The notes beneath the pieces are model-generated. The model saw nothing but the letters and a program-made list of their open reading frames with translations. It searched no databases and was not told the origin of the DNA. Source: Polynucleobacter sp. 30F-ANTBAC (GTDB lineage: Bacteria; Pseudomonadota; Gammaproteobacteria; Burkholderiales; Burkholderiaceae). From it: DNA of 64,000 bases. The position numbers and the translations under genes were made by a program. This document shows, in pieces, positions 35,520 through 45,614 of the stretch; the first letter of the stretch is position 1, and every line of letters begins with the position of its first letter. Where the stretch lies: the NCBI RefSeq assembly GCF_018882385.1, contig NZ_JACVON010000002.1, forward strand, positions 124,001 through 188,000, given 5' to 3'.

Positions 35520-36782
35520 ATGAGGAATTCTGATTCACCAAAAATTCCTATGCAAGGTGCTTGGGCTATCCGAGTATTCCTCTGTTTCGCATTTGCTTAT
35601 TTTTTATCTTATGCATTTAGAGCAGTTAATGCTGTTATTGCACCTGAACTAATAGCCGATCTTCAAATTAGTCATTCGGAATTAGGGCTTTTATCCTCTG
35701 CATACTTTGTTGGTTTTGCAGTCATGCAAATTCCTTTGGGCATGGCTCTAGATCGTTTTGGTGCGCGCAGAACAGAAAGCGTTCTTTTATTATTTGCTTT
35801 GTTAGGCACATCTGTATTTGCTTATGCAGATAGCCTGTGGGGGCTTACGTTAGGCCGTTTATTAATTGGCATTGGAGTGTCAGCTTGCTTGATGGCTTCC
35901 TTTACAGCCTATCGTCGTTGGTTCAGTGTTGAGCAACAAAGCCAATTAGCTTCCGGCATGTTGGTTTTTGGAACTGCTGGAGCCTTGGTAACCACGATTC
36001 CAATTCAATGGGCTTTGCCGTTCATTGGGTGGCGTGGATCATTTTGGATATTGGCTGTTTTGGTGGCAATTGCATTCGTAGGCATTAGGCTAGGCATCCC
36101 TAATTTCGATGACCATCCTGCATCTAAAAAAACCGAAATAGGTGAAGCATCCTTTGGCTTAAAAGAAATTCTTTGCCACCCATTTTTTTTAAGAATGCTG
36201 CCAATTGGGATTATTAATCATGGTGGATTTTTAGCGTTACAGACACTTTGGCTTGGTCCATGGATGATCGAAGTATTGGGTTTTGATTCTACTTTTACAG
36301 CGCAAGTGTTGTTTTTATTTAACGGTGTGATGCTCTTAGGTTATGCGCTTAATGCTTGGTTTCTCCCTCGTGCGAATGCGAAGGGTTTTAAAACGCTGAA
36401 TTATGTGAAATGGTTATTGGCGATTGGTCTAGTGAGTCAGTTTTTAGCAATTTCAATCGACTCAACTTGGAGTTGGATTTTATGGATCGTCGTGGCGCTG
36501 ACTGCAACCGGACATATATTGGGACAGAGCACAGTCATTACAGCGTTTCCTTCGCGTAATGCGGGAGTTGCAGCAACCAGTTACAACTTGCTGATATTTG
36601 TAGGAGCTTTTATTTTTCAGTGGGGTATTGGCTGGGCAATTGATTTATCAGTTGCGGCAGGCATTGAAAAGATTGAAGCATTCAAGCAAGTATTAATAAT
36701 TTTCTTAGGTATTCAATTTATTTCATTTCTGTGGTTTTTGTTTTATCCAAGACCACTGAAACATCACTTAGCTGGTGTATAA
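35520..36782 (+). CDS. MFS transporter
   Basis: The 420-residue protein has twelve predicted transmembrane helices. The MFS loop motif appears as GMALDRFGARR between helices 2 and 3, and SYAFRAVNAVIAPELIADL resembles the start of the nitrate/cyanate-type and sugar-phosphate-type MFS groups. The substrate cannot be told from sequence. It follows the lipoprotein gene by one base and ends before a terminator shared with ubiK. Confidence 0.9.
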   Translation: MRNSDSPKIPMQGAWAIRVFLCFAFAYFLSYAFRAVNAVIAPELIADLQISHSELGLLSSAYFVGFAVMQIPLGMALDRFGARRTESVLLLFALLGTSVFAYADSLWGLTLGRLLIGIGVSACLMASFTAYRRWFSVEQQSQLASGMLVFGTAGALVTTIPIQWALPFIGWRGSFWILAVLVAIAFVGIRLGIPNFDDHPASKKTEIGEASFGLKEILCHPFFLRMLPIGIINHGGFLALQTLWLGPWMIEVLGFDSTFTAQVLFLFNGVMLLGYALNAWFLPRANAKGFKTLNYVKWLLAIGLVSQFLAISIDSTWSWILWIVVALTATGHILGQSTVITAFPSRNAGVAATSYNLLIFVGAFIFQWGIGWAIDLSVAAGIEKIEAFKQVLIIFLGIQFISFLWFLFYPRPLKHHLAGV

Positions 36783-36784
36783 AA

Positions 36785-36816
36785 GAAAAAGCGGGGTTGG
36801 TAAAAACCCCCCGCTT
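36785..36816 (-). terminator. rho-independent terminator for ubiK
   Basis: AAGCGGGG (36789-36796) pairs with CCCCGCTT (36809-36816). Read on the minus strand the stem is followed by TTTTTCTTTT, so it ends the ubiK-like transcript; it may also stop the MFS transcript. Confidence 0.8.
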
Positions 36817-36835
36817 ATGAAATATAGTTAAAAGA

Positions 36836-37087
36836 CTACTTCTTTTCTAGAGCTGCAACTTTTGCTTCTAGTTCTTCTAATTTCGCTCTTGTTTTTGCAA
36901 GAACTTGAGTTTGTAAATCAAACTCTTCTCGAGTGACTAAGTCCATTTTTTGAAAACCTTGGGTCATCAAGCCGCGTACATTTTTTTCTAAATCTTTAGC
37001 TGGCGACTGACGAATGGCATCTTCAACTTTACTTTGCATATCGTTGGCAATGCTTTGGACTTTTTGCATGATGTCTTGCGGGTTCAT
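36836..37087 (-). CDS. ubiK: ubiquinone biosynthesis accessory factor UbiK
   Basis: The 83-residue protein matches the BMFP/YqiC family: an amphipathic helix at the start and a C-terminal coiled coil (EEFDLQTQVLAKTRAKLEELEAKVAALEKK). In other Proteobacteria UbiK assists the aerobic ubiquinone complex. It is divergent from the nitrogen-regulated torF-glnK-amtB operon, the Burkholderiales arrangement. The promoter should lie within 37088-37140. Confidence 0.9.
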   Translation of the reverse strand: MNPQDIMQKVQSIANDMQSKVEDAIRQSPAKDLEKNVRGLMTQGFQKMDLVTREEFDLQTQVLAKTRAKLEELEAKVAALEKK

Positions 37088-37143
37088 ATCTTCTCCAGAT
37101 AAATCTTCAATACATCGTTTTTACCAAAGTTATGGATCGAGCA

Positions 37144-37173
37144 TGCACCAATTAAGTGCTTTATTTTGGTGCA
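37144..37173 (+). promoter_or_regulatory. NtrC-like enhancer sites
   Basis: TGCAC-N7-GTGCT at 37144-37160 fits the NtrC pattern TGCAC-N7-GTGCA with one mismatch. An overlapping half-matching site ends in GTGCA at 37173, and another TTGGTGC lies at about 37190-37196. They stand 96-125 bases upstream of the sigma54 promoter, a normal enhancer distance. Confidence 0.7.
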
Positions 37174-37268
37174 TGACCTAGGATTTATTTTGGTGCGGCC
37201 CACATTTATCATCAAAATAAATTGCTAAATAAGAGTTAAGTCACTGATTTATATATAAAAATAATAAC

Positions 37269-37284
37269 TGGCACAGCTATTGCA
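37269..37284 (+). promoter_or_regulatory. sigma54 (RpoN) promoter of torF-glnK-amtB
   Basis: TGGCAC-N5-TTGCA is an exact match to the sigma54 core, with GG and GC separated by ten bases. It lies 51 bases before the torF start. With the NtrC-like sites upstream it implies induction under nitrogen limitation. Confidence 0.85.
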
Positions 37285-37334
37285 TATAGAACAACAAGGA
37301 ATTTCCCTTGGATTGTTTATTAGGAGTGCACTAT

Positions 37335-38509
<1,175 letters not shown>

Positions 38510-38521
38510 GCGAGGTTAAAA

Positions 38522-40009
38522 ATGACACATTGGATTAAACGTCTACTCGCAGCAGGTGCAGCAGCTGTCGCTCTAGGTTCATTTACGATGGCCGTTTCTT
38601 CACCAGCTTTTGCTGCTGAAGAAGCTAAGCCAGCCGTAACTGCTCCTGCAGCAGCTGCAGCCAGTGCTGCACCAGCAGCTCCTGCTGCTCCAGCCCCTGT
38701 TGCCAATAAAGGTGACACAGCTTGGATCATGATTTGTACAGCATTAGTTATTCTCATGACACTTCCAGGTTTGGGTCTTTTCTACGGTGGTTTGGTGCGT
38801 AGTAAAAACATGCTCTCTGTATTGATGCAATGTATGGTGATCTTTTCATTGGTTTCCGTATTGTGGGCTGTTTATGGCTACAGTATTGCCTTCACACCAG
38901 GCGGAGCGTTCTTCGGCGGATTTGATCGTCTCTTCTTAGCTGGTTTAACACCTGAATCAATGGGTGCTACTTTCAGCAAAGGCGTTGTGATTCCTGAATT
39001 TGCATTCTTCTCATTCCAAGGTGCTTTTGCAACCATTACTTGCTGCTTGATTATTGGTGCATTTGCTGAGCGCGCTAAGTTTTCTGCTGTATTAGCATTT
39101 ATTGTTCTTTGGTTCACATTTAGCTATCTTCCAATCGCTCATATGGTTTGGTTCTGGCCTGGTCCTGATGCATATACAGATGCAGCAGCGGCAGAAGCAG
39201 CAACAGCAGCTTCGGGTTGGTTGTTCCAAATGGGTGCTTTAGACTTTGCTGGCGGTACAGTCGTTCACATCAATGCTGCGGTTGCAGGCTTGGTGGGTGC
39301 TTTTGTAATCGGCAAGCGTCTTGGTTTCGGCAAAGAAGCCATGAAGCCACACAGCTTAACTTTAACCATGGTTGGTGCTTCATTATTGTGGTTTGGTTGG
39401 TTTGGTTTTAACGCTGGTTCAGCCCTAGAAGCATCAGGTGGTTCAGCAATGGCTTTTGCTAATACATTCTTAGCAACGTCTGCTGCAGTTCTTACTTGGA
39501 CTTTAGGTGAATGGATTGGTAAAGGTAAGCCATCTATGTTGGGTGCAGCATCAGGCGCAGTTGCTGGCTTGGTGGCAGTTACTCCAGCCGCTGGTTTTGT
39601 GGGCCCAATGGGCGCCATCATCATCGGTTTGATCTCTGGCTTCTTATGCTTGTGGGGTGTGACTGGTTTGAAGCGCATTCTTGGTGCAGACGACAGCTTG
39701 GACGTATTTGGTGTTCACGGTGTTGGCGGTATCGTTGGTGCTTTATTAACAGGCGTATTTGCTGCCCCAGCTTTGGGTGGTACAGGTATCTATGATTATG
39801 TCGCTAATGCGGTATCAGCTGACTACTCTATCGTAGGACAAGTATGGATCCAAGCTAAGGCTGTATTAACCACAATCGTTTGGTCTGGCGTTGTTTCAGT
39901 CATTGCCTACAAACTAGTAGATTTGGTTATTGGCTTACGTGTGCCAGAAGACGAAGAGCGTGAAGGTTTGGATATCACGTCTCACGGTGAAACTGCATAC
40001 GAAGGCTAA
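38522..40009 (+). CDS. amtB: ammonium transporter AmtB
   Basis: The 495-residue protein has a cleavable signal, an unusually long Ala/Pro-rich stretch (about residues 30-65) and eleven transmembrane helices. The twin pore histidines lie in VVHINAAVAGLVG and GVHGVGGIVG, and the ammonium channel signature DFAGGTVVHINA is intact. It lies 12 bases after glnK. The low-complexity periplasmic N-terminus is longer than in E. coli AmtB and its antisense frames are shadows. Confidence 0.96.
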   Translation: MTHWIKRLLAAGAAAVALGSFTMAVSSPAFAAEEAKPAVTAPAAAAASAAPAAPAAPAPVANKGDTAWIMICTALVILMTLPGLGLFYGGLVRSKNMLSVLMQCMVIFSLVSVLWAVYGYSIAFTPGGAFFGGFDRLFLAGLTPESMGATFSKGVVIPEFAFFSFQGAFATITCCLIIGAFAERAKFSAVLAFIVLWFTFSYLPIAHMVWFWPGPDAYTDAAAAEAATAASGWLFQMGALDFAGGTVVHINAAVAGLVGAFVIGKRLGFGKEAMKPHSLTLTMVGASLLWFGWFGFNAGSALEASGGSAMAFANTFLATSAAVLTWTLGEWIGKGKPSMLGAASGAVAGLVAVTPAAGFVGPMGAIIIGLISGFLCLWGVTGLKRILGADDSLDVFGVHGVGGIVGALLTGVFAAPALGGTGIYDYVANAVSADYSIVGQVWIQAKAVLTTIVWSGVVSVIAYKLVDLVIGLRVPEDEEREGLDITSHGETAYEG

Positions 40010-40053
40010 AAAAGTGTTGTTCGTAAATCTGTGTGAAATGTAATGTGGAATAA

Positions 40054-40118
40054 CCCCTAATCTGAGAGGTTTAGGGGATTTAGAGAGCGGATTCTGAATA
40101 AGAACCCGCTCTTTTTTT
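40054..40118 (+). terminator. double hairpin terminator after amtB
   Basis: CCCCTAA (40054-40060) pairs with TTAGGGG (40071-40077). A second stem, AGAGCGG (40084-40090) with CCGCTCT (40106-40112), is followed by a seven-base T run. It closes the torF-glnK-amtB operon ahead of gshA. Confidence 0.85.
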
Positions 40119-40137
40119 ATCTGTCTTAAAATGGGGC

Positions 40138-41433
40138 ATGGTACCTCATTTGATAACAGCCCTTAATGGCCCTTTGCTTGAACTTGAGCGTAAGGTTTTA
40201 GAAGCCACACCTGCCATTGAAAGATGGTTCAGGATGGAATGGCAAGAGCATACGCCGCCTTTTTACTGCTCGGTGGATCTGCGTAATGCAGGCTTTAAGC
40301 TGGCGCCAGTCGACACCAATTTATTCCCAGGTGGATTTAATAATTTATCTGCGGAAATGCTTCCATTAGCAGTTCAAGCTGCAATGGCTGCTATTGAAAA
40401 GATTTGCCCTGATGCAAAAAACTTACTTTTAATACCTGAGCGACATACGCGAAATGTGTTTTATTTACAAAATATTGCTCGCCTCTCATCCATTCTGAGG
40501 CAAACAGGATTGAATGTTCGTTTAGGCTCTCTATCTGAAGAGATAACTAAGCCAACTCCAATTGATCTTCCTGATGGTCAACGACTTATTTTGGAGCCTT
40601 TGGTCAGGTTGGGAATTAAAGGTCGACGCTTGGGGTTGAAGGATTTTGATCCGTGTACGATTCTTCTAAATAATGATCTCTCAGGTGGCGTGCCTGAAAT
40701 TTTAGAAAATTTATACGAACAATATGTGCTGCCACCGCTGCACTCAGGTTGGGGTGTTCGTCGGAAGTCCAATCACTTTGACGCTTACGATGATGTTGCG
40801 AAAAAATTTGCAAAAGTGATCGATATTGATCCATGGATGATTAATCCCTATTTTACAAAATGCTCTGGAATCAATTTTCATGAAAGAATTGGAGAGCAAG
40901 ATTTGCAGGATGCAGTTGATAGCATTTTGAAGAAAACGGCTCGCAAATATCGTGAGTACGGTATTAAAGAAAAGCCTTATGTAATTGTTAAAGCTGATGC
41001 CGGCACTTACGGCATGGGCATCATGACAGTGAAAGACGCCAGTGAAGTAAAAGATCTTAATCGCAAAGAGCGAAATAAGATGAGCGTTATTAAGGAGGGC
41101 TTAGAAGTCTCCGACGTTCTAGTTCAAGAAGGTGTTTATACATTCGAAAAAATCAATGAGGCTGTATCAGAGCCCGTTGTTTATATGATGGATCGCTATG
41201 TTGTTGGTGGCTTCTATCGAGTTCACACCGGGCGTGGCGTGGATGAGAACCTAAATTCTCCAGGTATGCATTTTGTACCTCTTGCTTTTGACCATAATGC
41301 GATTCCGGATGTTGGTGCAAAACCTGGCGTTGCAGTACCTAATCGCTTCTACTTATATGGCGTTGTTGCAAGACTAGCTTTATTGGCAGCATCGCTCGAG
41401 CTTGAAAGAACTGATCCAGAAGCAGAAGGTTGA
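40138..41433 (+). CDS. gshA: glutamate-cysteine ligase, proteobacterial type
   Basis: The 431-residue enzyme forms gamma-glutamylcysteine, the first step of glutathione synthesis. It is the betaproteobacterial type, unrelated in sequence to E. coli GshA; recognisable parts are FYCSVDLRNAGFKLAPVDTNLFPGGFNNL and VIVKADAGTYGMGIMTV. No standard ribosome site precedes ATG 40138. Pairing with gshB immediately downstream supports the assignment. Confidence 0.92.
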   Translation: MVPHLITALNGPLLELERKVLEATPAIERWFRMEWQEHTPPFYCSVDLRNAGFKLAPVDTNLFPGGFNNLSAEMLPLAVQAAMAAIEKICPDAKNLLLIPERHTRNVFYLQNIARLSSILRQTGLNVRLGSLSEEITKPTPIDLPDGQRLILEPLVRLGIKGRRLGLKDFDPCTILLNNDLSGGVPEILENLYEQYVLPPLHSGWGVRRKSNHFDAYDDVAKKFAKVIDIDPWMINPYFTKCSGINFHERIGEQDLQDAVDSILKKTARKYREYGIKEKPYVIVKADAGTYGMGIMTVKDASEVKDLNRKERNKMSVIKEGLEVSDVLVQEGVYTFEKINEAVSEPVVYMMDRYVVGGFYRVHTGRGVDENLNSPGMHFVPLAFDHNAIPDVGAKPGVAVPNRFYLYGVVARLALLAASLELERTDPEAEG

Positions 41434-41435
41434 TT

Positions 41436-42377
41436 ATGAAATTTCTTTTTATAGCGGATCCACTTCAAGGATTTTCAGTAAAAAAAGAAACCACCTTGGT
41501 CATGATGGATGCTGCACATGCAGCCGGGCATGAAGTTTGGCATTGCCGTATTGATGACTTGAAAAGTATTTCTGGACAGATTAAAAGTCACTGCCAAAAA
41601 CTCAGCATCAAGCGAAATGAACCTAATTGGTTTGAGGTGTTGAAAGCGGAGCTTTGTGAGTTATCTCATTTTGATTTTGTGATCATGAGAAAAGACCCGC
41701 CTTTTGATATGAACTATGTAACCGCAACATGGTTTTTATCAGAGGCTGTTCGCCAGGGAGTTAGAGTTCTAAACGCACCTGAAGCGCTAAGGAATCATTC
41801 TGAAAAATTAGCTCTTCTGGAGTTTATGGAGTTTGCGCCACCGACCATCATCAGCCATCAGTTAGTTGATATTAAGGCGTTTCATGAGCAGCACCAAGAC
41901 ATCATTATTAAACCTTTAGATGGTATGGGTGGCATGGGGATATTTAGGGTTAAGGCGGATGGTCTTAACTTAGGTAGCATTGTTGAAACTCTAGGAAATC
42001 TGGGTGAACGAGCATTGATGGTTCAGAAATTTATTCCTGAGATTGCTAAAGGGGATAAGCGAGTTTTAGTTATTGGTGGAGAGCCGGTGCCTTACTCCTT
42101 GGCACGAATTCCTCAAGGTGGTGAGGTGAGAGGTAATCTTGCTGCTGGTGGGAAGGGTATTGCCCAGGCATTAACACCCAAAGAGCTAAAAATCGCTAAT
42201 TATTTGGGGCCTATATTGGCAAAACGAGGCCTGCATCTTGTAGGTTTAGATTTCATTGGGGACTATCTCACTGAAATAAACGTAACCAGCCCCACTTGTT
42301 TTGTTGAAATTACAGAGCAAACAGGTCATGATGTAGCTAAACAATGGCTGCAAAATTTAGAAAATACATTTAAATAA
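41436..42377 (+). CDS. gshB: glutathione synthetase
   Basis: The 313-residue ATP-grasp enzyme adds glycine to gamma-glutamylcysteine. Motifs include FIMRKDPPFDM-type FVIMRKDPPFDMNYV, KPLDGMGGMGIFR in the ATP-grasp loop, and EINVTSPTCFVEI near the end. ATG 41436 is preferred to the TTG at 41430, which overlaps the gshA stop. It runs straight into the PTS genes. Confidence 0.95.
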   Translation: MKFLFIADPLQGFSVKKETTLVMMDAAHAAGHEVWHCRIDDLKSISGQIKSHCQKLSIKRNEPNWFEVLKAELCELSHFDFVIMRKDPPFDMNYVTATWFLSEAVRQGVRVLNAPEALRNHSEKLALLEFMEFAPPTIISHQLVDIKAFHEQHQDIIIKPLDGMGGMGIFRVKADGLNLGSIVETLGNLGERALMVQKFIPEIAKGDKRVLVIGGEPVPYSLARIPQGGEVRGNLAAGGKGIAQALTPKELKIANYLGPILAKRGLHLVGLDFIGDYLTEINVTSPTCFVEITEQTGHDVAKQWLQNLENTFK

Positions 42378-42378
42378 A

Positions 42379-42828
42379 ATGGCTGGAATTTTAATTATTG
42401 CTCATGCCCCTTTAGCTTCTGCGCTGAAGGAGTTTGTGCGTCATGTTTATAGTGAGGTGCCTGACCGATTGGTGGCGCTCGATGTGATGGCGCACGAAGA
42501 CTCCAAGCTAACATTGGATAAAGCAAGGCAAGCTGCCAAAACAATTCGTTCTGAGAACGGGCTTTTGATATTGACAGACATCATGGGCGCCACACCTGCC
42601 AACGTTGCAAGTCGATTAGCGCATCTCCCTGAGTTCAAAGGGATGGTCAGAGTATTGGCTGGAGTAAATTTACCTATGCTGATGCGCGCCATTTCTTATC
42701 GGGCAGAATCAATTGATTCTGTGATGCAAAAAGCAATGCATGGTGGGCAGCAAGGCATTATTCCGATTGGTCATATAGCCGCTGCATCAGATGAGCAGTT
42801 AACAGAAAAAATGGTTAGCAAGGATTAA
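42379..42828 (+). CDS. PTS EIIA component, mannose/fructose family
   Basis: The 149-residue protein begins MAGILIIAHAPLASAL, placing the phosphorylated His at residue 9, and has LILTDIMGATPANVASRLA typical of the EIIA-Man fold. It starts one base after gshB. No EIIB, EIIC or EIID gene is near, so it probably belongs to a regulatory phosphorelay rather than sugar uptake. A related orphan set in Cupriavidus influences polyhydroxybutyrate accumulation. Confidence 0.9.
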   Translation: MAGILIIAHAPLASALKEFVRHVYSEVPDRLVALDVMAHEDSKLTLDKARQAAKTIRSENGLLILTDIMGATPANVASRLAHLPEFKGMVRVLAGVNLPMLMRAISYRAESIDSVMQKAMHGGQQGIIPIGHIAAASDEQLTEKMVSKD

Positions 42829-42830
42829 TC

Positions 42831-43100
42831 ATGCCGAGTGAAGAGATTACGATCATTAATAAATTGGGTTTACATGCCCGAGCATCAGCCAAGTTGACCC
42901 AATTAGCGGGCGAGTTCCCATGTGAGATTTTTATATCCAAAGGTGGTCGTCGCGTCAATGCAAAAAGCATCATGGGTGTCATGATGCTAGCTGCGGGTAT
43001 GGGTAGCTCTATTACGCTCGAAACTTCGGGTGAGAAAGATCAAGAAGCATTTGATGCCCTTAAAAATCTTATTAATGACAAATTTGGTGAGGGGCAGTAA
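42831..43100 (+). CDS. ptsH: HPr phosphocarrier protein
   Basis: The 89-residue protein has the active-site His15 in NKLGLHARASA and Ser46 in NAKSIMGVMML, the latter the usual target of HPr kinase/phosphorylase. It accepts phosphate from enzyme I and passes it to EIIA. It lies two bases after the EIIA gene and ends directly against the ptsI start. Confidence 0.95.
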   Translation: MPSEEITIINKLGLHARASAKLTQLAGEFPCEIFISKGGRRVNAKSIMGVMMLAAGMGSSITLETSGEKDQEAFDALKNLINDKFGEGQ

Positions 43101-44861
43101 TTGTCGTTCACACTTCATGGCGTTCCTGTAACCAATGGTATAGCGATTGGTAGAGCTCTACGTATTGCTCCATCAGCGATGGATGTTAAGCATTACTTAG
43201 TGCCTGCAGGATCTGAAAAAGATGAAGAAAAAAGACTTTTAAATGCTTTCGAGGTTGTTCGAGTTGAGCTAAAAGCGATCAGAGCAGGTCTTCCTGATGC
43301 TGCGCCTGAAGAGATGGCTGCTTTTTTGGATGTTCATGCCATGATTTTGGCTGATCCAACCCTGACCGAAAAACCATTGGAGTTAATTCAACATAGACGA
43401 TACAACGCGGAGTGGGCGCTAGCGACACAGCTTGAAGATTTGTTAGAGCAGTTCGCAGAAATTGAAGACGAGTATCTACGAGAGCGTGCCACGGATATTA
43501 GGCAGGTTGTTGAGCGTGTTATGAAAGTTCTTCATCATGGCGACGATCATCAAACACTTAACTCTTTTTATAAAAGCATTTCAGATACTGATCGCTTAAA
43601 TGAAGTAATTGTTGTAGCTCATGATATTGCCCCGCCAGACATGATGCGCTTCAAAGATATCGCTCTTGGGGGCTTCATTACAGATTTAGGCGGCAGAACA
43701 TCTCATACAGCCATTGTTGCAAGAAGTTTAGATATACCTGCTGCGGTTGGCGTTCGCCGAGCTAGTGAGTTGATTCACCAAGATGATTGGTTAATTATTG
43801 ATGGTGATCGCGGCATTGTGATTGTTGATCCTAGCCCATTAATTCTTGAAGAGTATCGCCACCTTCAATCGCAAAGAAAATTAGAAAAGAAAAAGCTCTT
43901 AAGGTTAAAGCACACGCCTACGGTGACGATGGATGGTGTTGCAGTTGATTTAATGGCTAACGTTGAAATGCCGGATGATGCAGGTTTGGCGCTTGACTCT
44001 GGAGCTGTTGGAATTGGTTTATTCCGATCCGAATTCCTTTTTATGAATCGAAAAGGCAAGATGCCCGATGAAGACGAGCAATTTGGGGCTTATAGACAAA
44101 CAGTAGAGGCCATGAAGGGTTTGCCCGTTACTATCAGAACCATTGATATCGGAGCAGATAAGCCGTTGGATGTCGACGAGGATGGTCGTTCCGCATATTT
44201 GTCGCCATTGGGATTAAGGGCTATTCGTTGGTCTTTGTCGGAGCCGGATATGTTCTTAATTCAGATTAGAGCTATCCTGAGGGCATCTATTTTTGGGCAG
44301 ATGAAAATCTTGATCCCAATGCTGGCTCATGCTCAAGAGATTGATCAAACATTAGCTTTAATTGAAACGGCCAAAAAACAATTAGAAGATCAAGGTGTTT
44401 TATTTGATCCAAATATTAAAGTGGGCGCCATGATTGAAATACCCGCTGCAGCTTTAGCCTTGCCCCTTTTTATTAAGCGTTTGGATTTTCTATCAATTGG
44501 TACCAATGACTTAATTCAATATACATTGGCAATCGATCGCGCAGATAATGCCGTTGCACATTTGTATGACCCCATGCATCCCGCTGTATTGAGGCTAATT
44601 GCTGGTGTTATTCGTGATGCTAAAGCAGTCAATATGCCCGTCTCTGTTTGTGGTGAGATGGCGGGAGAGTCATCGATGACTAGAGTGTTATTGGGTATGG
44701 GTTTAACGGATTTTTCTTTGCACTTCAATCAGCTGCTTACTGTTAAGAAAGAGGTTCTGCGTGCTGATGTGGGTAGTTTAAAAGTCGCTGTTGATCAATT
44801 GCTATCGGCAATCGAGCCGGATGAATTACAGAGCGCACTTAATAAAATTAACTCTTTATAG
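43101..44861 (+). CDS. ptsI: PTS enzyme I (phosphoenolpyruvate-protein phosphotransferase)
   Basis: The 586-residue enzyme transfers phosphate from PEP to HPr. The phosphorylated His is in DLGGRTSHTAIVARS, and the PEP-binding C-terminal domain has GIGLFRSEFLFM, SIGTNDLIQYTLAIDRAD and VCGEMAG. The start is TTG at 43101, directly after the HPr stop. The 3' end overlaps the convergent moeB/thiF gene by 14 bases. Confidence 0.95.
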   Translation: MSFTLHGVPVTNGIAIGRALRIAPSAMDVKHYLVPAGSEKDEEKRLLNAFEVVRVELKAIRAGLPDAAPEEMAAFLDVHAMILADPTLTEKPLELIQHRRYNAEWALATQLEDLLEQFAEIEDEYLRERATDIRQVVERVMKVLHHGDDHQTLNSFYKSISDTDRLNEVIVVAHDIAPPDMMRFKDIALGGFITDLGGRTSHTAIVARSLDIPAAVGVRRASELIHQDDWLIIDGDRGIVIVDPSPLILEEYRHLQSQRKLEKKKLLRLKHTPTVTMDGVAVDLMANVEMPDDAGLALDSGAVGIGLFRSEFLFMNRKGKMPDEDEQFGAYRQTVEAMKGLPVTIRTIDIGADKPLDVDEDGRSAYLSPLGLRAIRWSLSEPDMFLIQIRAILRASIFGQMKILIPMLAHAQEIDQTLALIETAKKQLEDQGVLFDPNIKVGAMIEIPAAALALPLFIKRLDFLSIGTNDLIQYTLAIDRADNAVAHLYDPMHPAVLRLIAGVIRDAKAVNMPVSVCGEMAGESSMTRVLLGMGLTDFSLHFNQLLTVKKEVLRADVGSLKVAVDQLLSAIEPDELQSALNKINSL

Positions 44862-45600
44862 AGCAAACGGGGCAGTTATCTCTTTTAGAGACTTTAATTT
44901 CTTGCATCTCAGTTGAGCGTGCGTCCCACAAAAGTAATCTTCCTGTTAGTGGCTCCCCAATATGCATAATCAACTGTAATGCTTGAGCTGCTTGCATAGC
45001 ACCAATGATGCCGACTAATGGTGAAAAAACACCCATCGTAGAGCATTGAACTTCATCAAAAATTTGTTCCGGTGGAAATAAACAGGCATAGCAAGGGGCG
45101 TTGGTTTTGCTTGAGTCTAATACGGTTACTTGACCATCAAATTTAATAGCAGAACCACTGACTAGCGGTACTCCGTGTTTGACGCACATTTTGTTGACTA
45201 ACTGTCGGGTGGTGAAGTTATCACTGCAATCTAAGACGACGGTTGTGTCTTGAAGAAGATTATCAAGCAACTTTTCATCTGCTTTTTCTTGTATCGCTTT
45301 GACAGCTAAATTCGGATTTAGTTTTTCTAGCATGTTTTTGCCAGATAAAACTTTAGCCTGTCCGATGGATTCTTGTTGATGCATGATTTGACGTTGCAGA
45401 TTGGTTAGATCAACTGTGTCATGGTCAATGAGCGTTATTTTTTGTACGCCAGCCACAGCAAGGTATGGCGCTGCAGCAGAGCCAAGGCCGCCGGCACCTA
45501 TGATGACAACATGGGCAGCCAAGATTTTTTCTTGGCCTTCAATGCCGATGTCATCTAAAAGAATATGACGAGAGTAGCGAAGAAGATCTTGATCATCCAT
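44848..45600 (-). CDS. ThiF/MoeB family adenylyltransferase
   Basis: The 250-residue protein adenylates the C-terminus of a ubiquitin-like sulfur carrier such as MoaD or ThiS. It has the ATP loop IGAGGLGSAAAPYLA, LTNLQRQIMH, the SDNF segment LDCSDNFTTRQLVN, and two CxxC zinc pairs (CYAC near 170, CPVC near the end). MoeB and ThiF cannot be separated by eye. It follows the ctpA-like gene's upstream side on the minus strand, 14 bases before it. Confidence 0.92.
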   Translation of the reverse strand: MDDQDLLRYSRHILLDDIGIEGQEKILAAHVVIIGAGGLGSAAAPYLAVAGVQKITLIDHDTVDLTNLQRQIMHQQESIGQAKVLSGKNMLEKLNPNLAVKAIQEKADEKLLDNLLQDTTVVLDCSDNFTTRQLVNKMCVKHGVPLVSGSAIKFDGQVTVLDSSKTNAPCYACLFPPEQIFDEVQCSTMGVFSPLVGIIGAMQAAQALQLIMHIGEPLTGRLLLWDARSTEMQEIKVSKRDNCPVCSIKS

Positions 45601-45614
45601 GCGCCATCACCAGA

